The notes under the pieces are model-generated. The model did no database searches. It saw only the letters and a list, made by a program, of their open reading frames with translations, and had not been told where the DNA came from. From Candidatus Bathyarchaeota archaeon (GTDB lineage Archaea; Thermoproteota; Bathyarchaeia; Bathyarchaeales; Bathycorpusculaceae), in NCBI GenBank assembly GCA_003141855.1, contig PLNS01000016.1, forward strand, positions 1 to 32,963: a stretch of 32,963 nucleotides of DNA. The letters are read 5' to 3'. Of this stretch, positions 23,831 to 30,524 are shown piece by piece. Both the position numbers and the translations under genes were made by a program. Within the stretch, counting starts at the first letter, position 1; the number at the start of each line of letters is the position of its first letter.

Positions 23831-24151
23831 CTACTTTTCCTCTCCTAATTTCTCCACAACAACAAATGATACTGTTTTGCTAACGGGTCGGCACTCTGCG
23901 ATTTTCACTCGGTCGCCTTCCTTAACGTCAATGCATGGTGGATTGTGTGAGGGGATGTGTCCGTGTCGTCTTTCGTAGCGTACGAATTTTGATGAGAATT
24001 CTAGGAACTTTCTGTCAACGATAACGGTCTTATCCATTTTTGCGGTGTGAACGATGCCTTCCAGTACACGTCCTCTTACGGCTAGTGTTCCGTGGAATGG
24101 ACAATTTCGGTCGTCACATGTCTTTTTTGGTTTCTTGAAAGTCATCGACAT
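23831..24151 (-). CDS. rps17: Small ribosomal subunit protein uS17
   Basis: 106 aa. The N-terminal CDDRNCPFHGTLAVRGRVLEG is the archaeal type, followed by the OB-fold TVIVDRKFLEFSSKFVRYER and HNPPCIDVKEGDRVKIAECR. It is an early binder of the 16S 5' domain. It follows rnp1 by 1 bp. Confidence 0.96.
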   Translation of the reverse strand: MSMTFKKPKKTCDDRNCPFHGTLAVRGRVLEGIVHTAKMDKTVIVDRKFLEFSSKFVRYERRHGHIPSHNPPCIDVKEGDRVKIAECRPVSKTVSFVVVEKLGEEK

Positions 24152-24152
24152 A

Positions 24153-24434
24153 TTACCATAACCTCTTTATGCTTTTCTTTAGCCTGTCTTCAGATCTGCC
24201 GACTAATAGTTTACCGTCAATTTCTACTGTTGTGCCATCGTTAAAACTGAAGTCGAAGGTTGCCAAGTCTTTTATTACACTTTTAGGTTGACCCTGATGA
24301 ATTAGAGTTAGTGTGTTTTTTGTTTCTGCTATCACTGGACCAGCTAATCCAAGGTAACCTGCATGAGCACTTTGAGCGATTTTTGCTTGAGTGCCAATAA
24401 ACTCATAACGGATGATATCGGGAGTTACTTTCAT
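24153..24434 (-). CDS. rnp1: RNase P protein component 1 (Rpp29/Pop4)
   Basis: 93 aa, the usual size. PDIIRYEFIGTQAKIAQSAH and YLGLAGPVIAETKNTLTLIH are the Sm-like barrel of Rpp29, which binds Rpp21 and the specificity domain of RNase P RNA in tRNA 5' processing. Its location between uL29 and uS17 is conserved in archaea; the SUI1/eIF1 gene often between uL29 and rnp1 is absent here. Start overlaps the uL29 stop by 4 nt. Confidence 0.9.
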   Translation of the reverse strand: MKVTPDIIRYEFIGTQAKIAQSAHAGYLGLAGPVIAETKNTLTLIHQGQPKSVIKDLATFDFSFNDGTTVEIDGKLLVGRSEDRLKKSIKRLW

Positions 24435-24730
24435 TGGGAAACGGTCTCCTTAGCTTCTTTTTTAGCCTTGGGTGCTTTGGCGGGTTTTTCTGCTTTCTTT
24501 TCTTGTTTTTCCTCTTTTTCTTCCGCTACTTGCCTGATTCCCAGTTTCTTCTCGTTTTGGATGGTTAGTATTTGAGCAATGGTTCTGCGCAGTTCCCTTA
24601 TTCGTGTTGGGTTCTCTACGGCGCCGCCTGCGTTAACCATGGTTCTCATGCGTGCTAGTTCTACGCGTAAATCAGCAAGTTTGTTTGCTCTATCCTCAGT
24701 GGACAGGGCATTGATTTCTTTTACTCGCAT
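24431..24730 (-). CDS. rpl29: Large ribosomal subunit protein uL29 with charged tail
   Basis: 99 aa against about 65-70 normally. RVKEINALSTEDRANKLADL and LRELRRTIAQILTIQNEKKL form the two-helix uL29 hairpin; a Lys/Glu/Ala tail of 30 residues (EEKEEKQEKKAEKPAKAPKA) is added. It sits by the tunnel exit, where signal recognition particle binds. Overlaps the uS3 stop by one base. Confidence 0.94.
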   Translation of the reverse strand: MRVKEINALSTEDRANKLADLRVELARMRTMVNAGGAVENPTRIRELRRTIAQILTIQNEKKLGIRQVAEEKEEKQEKKAEKPAKAPKAKKEAKETVSQ

Positions 24731-25473
24731 TACTGTTTTGTCTCCTCAGGTTTTGGTTCATCTGCAACTTCTTTTGCTTGCACTTCTGGTTCTGGCTCTG
24801 CTTCAGCTTCTGGCTCGACTGGTGCTGGTGTTGGTGGAGCCTGTGTTTGTGGAACGGTTATTTGTGCTTCTTCGGGAGCTGGTTCAATGATTGTTACTTT
24901 GTCAGGGAAGTATGCGTCCGGAGGCATGATTTTTACTCGTACGCCGATGATGCCTGGTTTTAGTTGGACGTGGGCTTCGGCTGTTTTCATGGCTCTTAGT
25001 GCTGGTTCTCCGACTATTGGGAAGTGACCTGCTTTGAATTTTTCGAAGCGTGCTCGTTCGGTTGTGAGTTTGCCGCTGATTACTATTTCAGCGCCTAATG
25101 CGCCTGCTTCCATAACTTGGTTTAGTGCCCAGAAACCTGCGCGTCTAAAGTGAACGCCTCGCTCAAGGGCTGAGGCAACGCGGTTTGCAACTACATGGGC
25201 GTTGAATTCTGGAACTTCGATTTCTGAAACTGAAATTTGAGGATTGGAAACTTTGAAGTTTCGCTCTAATGCTGAGGCGAGTTCTTTGATGGTTTCTCCG
25301 CCTCTGCCGATAACTAAGCCTGGACGCATAGCGTAGATAACTACGTGTGTGCCTAGGGGTGTTTTGGATAGGTTTACTCCGCCGTATCCTGCGCGTTCAA
25401 GCTTTTTCTGTAAAAACTCGTCTATTTCTGTTCTTTTGATTGATTCTGTGATGAAACGTTTGACTATGCTCAT
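24730..25473 (-). CDS. rps3: Small ribosomal subunit protein uS3 with acidic Pro/Glu tail
   Basis: 247 aa. KH domain with RPGLVIGRGGETIKELASAL (GxxG = GRGG) and C-terminal RRAGFWALNQVMEAGALGAE. After about residue 190 comes a tail rich in Pro, Glu and Ala (APEEAQITVPQTQAPPTPAP, EPEAEAEPEPEVQAKE). It lines the mRNA entry. ATG immediately follows the uL22 stop. Confidence 0.96.
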   Translation of the reverse strand: MSIVKRFITESIKRTEIDEFLQKKLERAGYGGVNLSKTPLGTHVVIYAMRPGLVIGRGGETIKELASALERNFKVSNPQISVSEIEVPEFNAHVVANRVASALERGVHFRRAGFWALNQVMEAGALGAEIVISGKLTTERARFEKFKAGHFPIVGEPALRAMKTAEAHVQLKPGIIGVRVKIMPPDAYFPDKVTIIEPAPEEAQITVPQTQAPPTPAPVEPEAEAEPEPEVQAKEVADEPKPEETKQ

Positions 25474-25959
25474 TTATTGCTCTCCTTGGGTCGGTTTCTC
25501 TTCTAGGACGATTTCGACGTGTGTGGTTGTATCGAATTTTGGTGAGGCTCTGCCGTGTGCTCTCGGCATGAAACGTTTGAGTTTGATGCCTTGGTATGCT
25601 GCTGCGTGCATGATGCGGAGGCGGTCTACGTCTAAGCCTTTGTTTTCTGCGTTGGCTTGTGCTGCTTCGATGACGTGGAGGATTTTTTCAGCGGTTTTTA
25701 TGGGGAATCTGCCAACGAAGAATTTCGGCATTCCGCCTTTGTGTCCTAGCTTTTTAATGTACCTTGTATAAGGAACAGGTTTTTTCTTGACCATTACGTC
25801 ACGCAAAAACTCTTTGGATTGAGAAAGATTCATGCCTTTAACAGCTTTGCAGACTTCTCGTGCGGCTTTATGGGATACTTTTAGTTCTCTTCCGCTTGCT
25901 TTCGCTGTTTTTTCTGGATTAAGCATTTCTTCAATTATTGAGTATCCCCATTTTGGCAT
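25474..25959 (-). CDS. rpl22: Large ribosomal subunit protein uL22
   Basis: 161 aa from ATG 25959 (PKWGYSIIEEMLNPEKTAKA), the typical archaeal N-terminus; contains SQSKEFLRDVMVKKKPVPYT and RIMHAAAYQGIKLKRFMPRA, whose hairpin lines the exit tunnel. A further ATG at 25980 is in frame, but the TATA box (25998-26006) puts the transcript start near 25977, and GGAG lies just before 25959, so the inner start is preferred. uS19, uL2, uL23, uL4 and uL3, which normally precede it, are absent; the operon begins here. Confidence 0.93.
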   Translation of the reverse strand: MPKWGYSIIEEMLNPEKTAKASGRELKVSHKAAREVCKAVKGMNLSQSKEFLRDVMVKKKPVPYTRYIKKLGHKGGMPKFFVGRFPIKTAEKILHVIEAAQANAENKGLDVDRLRIMHAAAYQGIKLKRFMPRAHGRASPKFDTTTHVEIVLEEKPTQGEQ

Positions 25960-25997
25960 TATAATTTCTCCAGTGCGCATTCAAACACGTAAAAGCA

Positions 25998-26006
25998 ATT
26001 TATATG
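25998..26006 (-). promoter_or_regulatory. Promoter of the ribosomal operon uL22-uL30
   Basis: On the minus strand CATATAAATTG is a good TATA box about 45 nt before the uL22 ATG at 25959, with GGAG ahead of that start. This is the only promoter I can see for the 14 genes from uL22 to uL30. Confidence 0.6.
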
Positions 26007-26210
26007 GCTTTCCGTATCACAACTAACATTTTACTCTAAACTGACAGTTAAGTTCCTGCGAGGGAACAATTCGAACGCGTGAGGTGTACACTTTTGGGAT
26101 TGCGTTTAAGCATTTATAGTTTACCCAAAAAACGGTTTAAATAAATTTAGCGTTCATATAAAGAGCAAGAATAGTTACCATAACTTACTCTTGGATGTAT
26201 CTAATTTTAA

Positions 26211-26250
26211 AGATAAAAAAAAAAGAAAAAGAAGAAGAAAAGAGAATAGA
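26211..26250 (-). terminator. T-rich terminator after ftsZ
   Basis: Directly after the ftsZ stop, the minus strand is nearly pure pyrimidine (TTCTTCTTCTTTTTC then a run of ten T). This fits archaeal intrinsic termination. Confidence 0.55.
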
Positions 26251-26251
26251 A

Positions 26252-27331
26252 TTACCGACTAAGTCTTATAGGCCCTAGATGTTTATTGTTTTTCCGTAAG
26301 AATGCACTTTCTACGCCGGTTACGACAGCCATAACTGAGACTGATCCCTGTAGCTCCTGATCGACTCTTGCGCCCCAGATGATCTTTGCTTTTGGTGGCA
26401 ATGAACGTTTCATAATTTCAGCGGCTCGGTTGACTTCGCCAAGCGTCAGGTCTTCTCCGCCTGAGACATGGATGAGTAAGCCTCGGGCTTTTGTCACGTC
26501 TTCTATGTCAAGTAGACGACCGTTTAATGCTTTATCTACTGCAGTTTCGACTCTGTTTTCGCCGGTACCTTCCCCGATGCCTATTGAAGCTAAGCCTGAT
26601 CCAGCCATGATTGCTTTGAGGTCTGCATAGTCTAAGTTGATTAGGCTTGCAGTGGTTATGGTTTCAGTTACGCCTTTTACGAATTTGCCGATGGTGGTGT
26701 TAGCTACGCCTAAAGCTTCTCGGAAGGGTAAGTTTCCAGCCACTTTTACGAGTCGGTTGTTGTCAATCACTACGACGGTATCGCATATTCCCTTTAGTCG
26801 ATTTAGTCCCTTCTTCGCTGCCGCCATTCTGGCGGTTTCAACTTCGAACGGAAGAGTAACTACGCCCACTAGTAGAGGTGCCATTGAATTTCCTGCACAT
26901 TTTTTACGTAAAGCATCTGCTAAGCCGACAATTGCTCCGGTTCCTGTTCCTCCGCCTAAGCCAGCTATCATGAATATAATGTTAGCTCTGGATAATTCAT
27001 GGATGACTTCGCCGGCGGTCTCGATTAGGGCTTTTTCTCCTACGTCTGGGTAGCCTCCGCTGCCGAGGCCTCGAGTTAGTTTTTCGCCTATCAAGATTCT
27101 TTTGTCTGCTTTGACGGTCATAAGATGGGTAGCGTCAGTGTTTACTGCTACTAGTTTGCCGCCTGTGATTCCTTTGTCCTTGACCCATGATATTACGTTG
27201 CATCCTGCTCCGCCGAGTCCAACAGCGATTACTGTTGGTGCTGCCATTCTTGCGAATTTTTCTATTTTTTCTTCTTGAGTTTCTGAATAAGGTTTTTCAA
27301 CAAATTGTTCTGTTTCTTGTCCAGTTTGCAT
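26252..27331 (-). CDS. ftsZ: Cell-division GTPase FtsZ
   Basis: 359 aa tubulin/FtsZ GTPase. GLGGAGCNV (38-46) and the tubulin signature GGGTGTGAI (126-134) bind GTP; NLDYADLKAIM (232-242) is the T7 loop whose D234 and D237 complete GTP hydrolysis across the protofilament. The N-terminal 30 residues are a variable extension. The end is short (LGPIRLSR) with no long linker or C-terminal tail, so membrane attachment presumably uses another partner. GAGGA precedes the ATG. It polymerises into the division ring. Next to a ribosomal operon, in the same orientation but with its own promoter and terminator. Confidence 0.95.
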   Translation of the reverse strand: MQTGQETEQFVEKPYSETQEEKIEKFARMAAPTVIAVGLGGAGCNVISWVKDKGITGGKLVAVNTDATHLMTVKADKRILIGEKLTRGLGSGGYPDVGEKALIETAGEVIHELSRANIIFMIAGLGGGTGTGAIVGLADALRKKCAGNSMAPLLVGVVTLPFEVETARMAAAKKGLNRLKGICDTVVVIDNNRLVKVAGNLPFREALGVANTTIGKFVKGVTETITTASLINLDYADLKAIMAGSGLASIGIGEGTGENRVETAVDKALNGRLLDIEDVTKARGLLIHVSGGEDLTLGEVNRAAEIMKRSLPPKAKIIWGARVDQELQGSVSVMAVVTGVESAFLRKNNKHLGPIRLSR

Positions 27332-27350
27332 TTTTTATTTCCTCTGACAT

Positions 27351-27386
27351 TATCGTAAGATATACGATACATGATATCATATTTAA
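27351..27386 (-). promoter_or_regulatory. ftsZ: ftsZ promoter with two palindromes
   Basis: Minus-strand TATA box TTAAATAT (27379-27386). Immediately downstream are the perfect palindrome ATGATATCAT (27371-27380) and an inverted repeat with 7-bp arms, TATCGTA-AGATA-TACGATA (27351-27369). The predicted start site (near 27356) lies in the second one. Both are well placed for a repressor. Confidence 0.5.
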
Positions 27387-27461
27387 GGTTTTTGTATCAA
27401 TGCTCCACATTAATACTACAGAAAAACTTGGGCAGTTTTGTATTACGGTTTCATAATATTC

Positions 27462-27496
27462 CTTATATACAACATTTACCCTAAAAAAATAGGAGA
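27462..27496 (+). promoter_or_regulatory. TATA box and ribosome binding site of the 27.5-kb gene
   Basis: CTTATATAC (27462-27470) is a TATA-like element, and AGGAGA (27491-27496) lies 7 nt before the ATG at 27504. Together they decide the start of that gene and exclude the longer frame from 27438. Confidence 0.55.
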
Positions 27497-27503
27497 AAGC
27501 TCA

Positions 27504-27902
27504 ATGAAAAAAATCAATCTCATGAAAAAATTCATGAAAAACTTCGTTGGAAAACGCGTTCATTTAATAATTAAAGAAAAAAACGAAACCTTAAAAGTAC
27601 ACACCATCGAAATTATGCAAAAAACAGATAACACATGTCCAGTTAAAGAAGTTCCAATAGGCGAGTATTTTTTACATTTAGTAGCCACTAACCCACAGGG
27701 AAACGAAGCCTCCATAGTTTGCAACTGGACAGATGAGCTTCTAAAAGACCTTATGGCAAGCTACAAAGATGCAAAGGACGCAGAATTTTCCCAAATAACG
27801 ATGCTCAAAGACCCGTTATCCAACGAATCGGACAAGTGGCTTCTAACATGGGGCGATAATATAGAAGAGCAAAAGAAGGACCCAATACGCTATATTAGCT
27901 AG
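27504..27902 (+). CDS. Conserved-looking hypothetical protein, cytoplasmic
   Basis: 132 aa from ATG 27504, preceded by AGGAGA. No membrane segment and no motif that I recognise: a lysine-rich start (MKKINLMKKFMKNFVGKRVH), a beta-rich middle (LIIKEKNETLKVHTIEIMQK) with two cysteines, and an acidic end. It is divergent from ftsZ, with its promoter inside the shared 170-bp gap. Lower GC and A-rich codons than the neighbours suggest a recently acquired or fast-evolving gene. A possible 7-bp-stem terminator follows. Confidence 0.65.
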   Translation: MKKINLMKKFMKNFVGKRVHLIIKEKNETLKVHTIEIMQKTDNTCPVKEVPIGEYFLHLVATNPQGNEASIVCNWTDELLKDLMASYKDAKDAEFSQITMLKDPLSNESDKWLLTWGDNIEEQKKDPIRYIS

Positions 27903-27945
27903 GAAACCTAGCTCATTAGTTAGAAAAAGAAGCAGATTTTATTTT
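27897..27945 (+). terminator. Hairpin and T-rich terminator
   Basis: AGCTAGG-AAA-CCTAGCT (27897-27913) forms a perfect 7-bp stem that overlaps the stop codon of the hypothetical gene, and a T-rich stretch (TTTTATTTTATTATTT) follows. It probably ends transcription before hypE. Confidence 0.45.
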
Positions 27946-28079
27946 ATTATTTCAATTCTTTGAAAACACTTTTTCTTCTTCCCTCGGTTTATTGTCAAAA
28001 TGACTTTTGAAGTGCGATTTGTTTATGTCTTACATCTTGGAGTATTTGCTATTGCATTGTATTTGAAAAAGGGTCCAAA

Positions 28080-29147
28080 ATGTCAACTAATAACGAAAAG
28101 ATCACTATGCTGCATGGCGCGGGCGGCTCAGTCATGCATGACCTCGTTAAAAACTACATCGTAAAGTATTTTGGCGGTCTGGGCAACGCTGCCGAAGTGC
28201 CCCTGGAAGCGATGGATGATGCGGCGGTCATCGGCGATATAGTTTTCAAGAGTGATTCTCACGCGGTTAAACCCATCTTTTTCCCAGGTGGCGACATCGG
28301 GCGCTTGGCGATTTCGGGCACGGTTAACGATATTTCTGCGTTGGGCGCGGAGCCTTATGCGTTGGCTTGCGGCTTCATCTTGGAAGAGGGCTTAGCCATG
28401 AGCGATTTTGAAAGAATCTTGGCGAGTATGCGTCAGACCTGCATCGAAGCGGGCGTGGGTATTGTTACGGGGGATACGAAGGTTGTGGAGAAGGGCAGTT
28501 TAGGCGGCTGCGTCATGAACGTTTCAGGCATTGGCAAGCGCACAGCAGCCCTCGACAGCAACCTCCAAGTTGTCAGGCAATACAGGAACTTAACGTCCCG
28601 CTGGGCGCTGGACTCCAACCTTGCCGCAGGCGACAAAATCATACTGTCAGGCACCATCGGCGACCACGGTTTAGCGGTGCTTTCCGCGCAACAGGGCTTG
28701 AAGTTTGGAAGCGAAATAAAGTCTGATGTGAAACCATTAAACCGCATGATCCAAAACTTGCTCGGCGGTGTAGGCGGCGTTGTCGCCATGAAAGACCCAA
28801 CCCGAGGAGGCTTAGCCGATGCCCTCAACGAATGGACAGAAAAATCAAGAACAGGCATTCTGATCCACGAAAACAAAGTGCCCATTCGAGACGACGTCCA
28901 AACCGCATGCGAAATGCTCGGCTTAGACCCCTTAGAAGTGGGCAACGAAGGCAAAATCATAATCGGCATCGTGCCCCAAAAAGCCGAAGAAGCACTCGAA
29001 TTTCTAAAACAAACTGAAGAGGGCAAGGACGCGCAAATAATCGGCGAAACCACAACCGAGTTCAAGGGCGTAGCCATGCAGACGCTCGTTGGCGGCAAAA
29101 GAATAATCGCAAGACCAGTGGGCGACCCAGTGCCAAGAATCTGCTAA
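28080..29147 (+). CDS. hypE: Hydrogenase maturation protein HypE
   Basis: 355 aa PurM-like fold. MLHGAGGSVMHDLV near the start, MDDAAVIGD (ATP site), GRLAISGTVNDISALGAEP, and DPTRGGLADALNEW. It ends in PVPRIC, whose final cysteine receives the carbamoyl group from HypF and is dehydrated to thiocyanate; the cyanide then goes to iron on HypC-HypD. Complete and full length. It is convergent with hypD; the two stop codons overlap (29144-29147), so the cysteine codon's last base is part of the hypD stop. Confidence 0.96.
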   Translation: MSTNNEKITMLHGAGGSVMHDLVKNYIVKYFGGLGNAAEVPLEAMDDAAVIGDIVFKSDSHAVKPIFFPGGDIGRLAISGTVNDISALGAEPYALACGFILEEGLAMSDFERILASMRQTCIEAGVGIVTGDTKVVEKGSLGGCVMNVSGIGKRTAALDSNLQVVRQYRNLTSRWALDSNLAAGDKIILSGTIGDHGLAVLSAQQGLKFGSEIKSDVKPLNRMIQNLLGGVGGVVAMKDPTRGGLADALNEWTEKSRTGILIHENKVPIRDDVQTACEMLGLDPLEVGNEGKIIIGIVPQKAEEALEFLKQTEEGKDAQIIGETTTEFKGVAMQTLVGGKRIIARPVGDPVPRIC

Positions 29148-30232
29148 CCCTGAACGGCTACGTTTTTTGCCCAGACTCTGCAGGTTCCTTCGCTGCTGAC
29201 CATGCAGGCGCCGACGGGTTTGGCGGGGGTGCAGGCTTTCATGAACATGGGGCATTCTTTAGGCTTAATTTTTCCGATGATTACGAGGTGGCATTCGCAT
29301 CCTAGCAGGATGTCTTTGCCCTGCTCCACATGAACGCCATACTTTAAGCGTGCATCATACCGTGCAAGTGATTCACGCAACTGTAATGCCGAGTCTGGTA
29401 GTCTGCCGATGCCGCGCCAGTTGCCAGCGGTAACTGTGAAAGCTCTCTTCATCATCTCCAACGCTTTCACGTTCCCTTCAGGCTTCACCACACGCGAATA
29501 CTCATTCTCCAGCACAGCGTCGCTTTCGCTAACCTGTTTTAGAATCATGTAAATCGACATCAACACGTCGTTGGGTTCAAAACCCGCCACAACGGTGGGC
29601 ATTCGATAAACTCTTGTAAACAACTCATAGGGCTTCAAACCGATGATGGCGCTCACGTGCCCCGGGGCGATGAACCCGTCAATCTGCAAGTCGCCAACAC
29701 CGAGCAAAAGCTCCATCGCTGGGGGAATCAAACGGTGGGAAACAAGGAAGCTGAAGTTTTTGGGCAAGTCGCCAAGCGCTTCAACCGCTGTGATAGGTGC
29801 GGTGGTTTCGAATCCGACTGCTGAAAACACAAACTCTTTTTCAGGCTCGCGTTTAGCCATTTCGACGGCGTCGGAAACTGCATATACGATTCGGACCTCA
29901 GCGCCAGCAGCTTTAGCTTCTAAAAGCGAAGATTGACTGCCTGGCACACGCAAAACATCCCCAAAACACGTCATCACTATGCCCTTCTGGGCTAATTGCA
30001 CTGCCTCATCGATTTCTGCCGCAGGCACAATGCACACTGGGCATCCGGGTCCAGCGATGACCTCAACATTCTCAGGCAAAAGGCTGCGTAAACCGTAATG
30101 GGTTATTGTCCACTCGTGCGTTCCGCAAACATGACAAATCTTCACCTGCCCCTTTTTGGGCGCTACAGTCTTGATTTTTTCGGCTATGCTATGTGCCAGC
30201 TCGGGGTTTCTGAACCTAAGGTTTTGTGCCAT
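29144..30232 (-). CDS. hypD: Hydrogenase maturation protein HypD
   Basis: 362 aa. The iron/thiol motif CHVCGTHE (C33, C36) and GPGCPVC (C64, C67) are intact; GFETTAP is the third conserved motif; the C-terminal region GCECHLVIIGKIKPKECPMF with later C-x-n-C supplies the [4Fe-4S] ligands. With HypC it is the scaffold on which Fe(CN)2CO is built. Follows hypC with a 17-bp gap in a minus-strand hypF-hypC-hypD operon. Confidence 0.96.
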   Translation of the reverse strand: MAQNLRFRNPELAHSIAEKIKTVAPKKGQVKICHVCGTHEWTITHYGLRSLLPENVEVIAGPGCPVCIVPAAEIDEAVQLAQKGIVMTCFGDVLRVPGSQSSLLEAKAAGAEVRIVYAVSDAVEMAKREPEKEFVFSAVGFETTAPITAVEALGDLPKNFSFLVSHRLIPPAMELLLGVGDLQIDGFIAPGHVSAIIGLKPYELFTRVYRMPTVVAGFEPNDVLMSIYMILKQVSESDAVLENEYSRVVKPEGNVKALEMMKRAFTVTAGNWRGIGRLPDSALQLRESLARYDARLKYGVHVEQGKDILLGCECHLVIIGKIKPKECPMFMKACTPAKPVGACMVSSEGTCRVWAKNVAVQG

Positions 30233-30249
30233 GTTCTCAACTTGCCGCT

Positions 30250-30474
30250 TTATTCCTGCCCAGCTGCTAAAATGTCATTCCATAAACTCAGGGTTTCTAA
30301 GGCTTCCTTTTCCTCCAAAACCTGAATCGCATAACCAGCGTGAACCAGCACGTACTCGCCTACTTTAGCCTCAACAAGCGACACGTTAACCTCTCGCAAA
30401 ACGCCCTGTCCGAAATCCACGTGGGCTTTTGTGCCTTCAAGGCTCATTATTTTGGCTGGAATTGCTAAACACAT
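30250..30474 (-). CDS. hypC: Hydrogenase maturation chaperone HypC
   Basis: 74 aa. MCLAIPAKI has the invariant Cys2 that binds iron and the hydrogenase large subunit; GEYVLVHAGYAIQVL is the second family motif. Normal length. It lies between hypF and hypD in one operon. Confidence 0.95.
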   Translation of the reverse strand: MCLAIPAKIMSLEGTKAHVDFGQGVLREVNVSLVEAKVGEYVLVHAGYAIQVLEEKEALETLSLWNDILAAGQE

Positions 30475-30524
30475 AATTATCAGTCTATTAAAGACGCATT
30501 AAACGGCGATAAAAACAGATTGGT

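Noticed and set aside
26052-26067. Hairpin GTTCC/GGAAC followed by TTCGAA as part of a tRNA
   Set aside because: No acceptor, anticodon or T-arm set fits around it; only a short stem.
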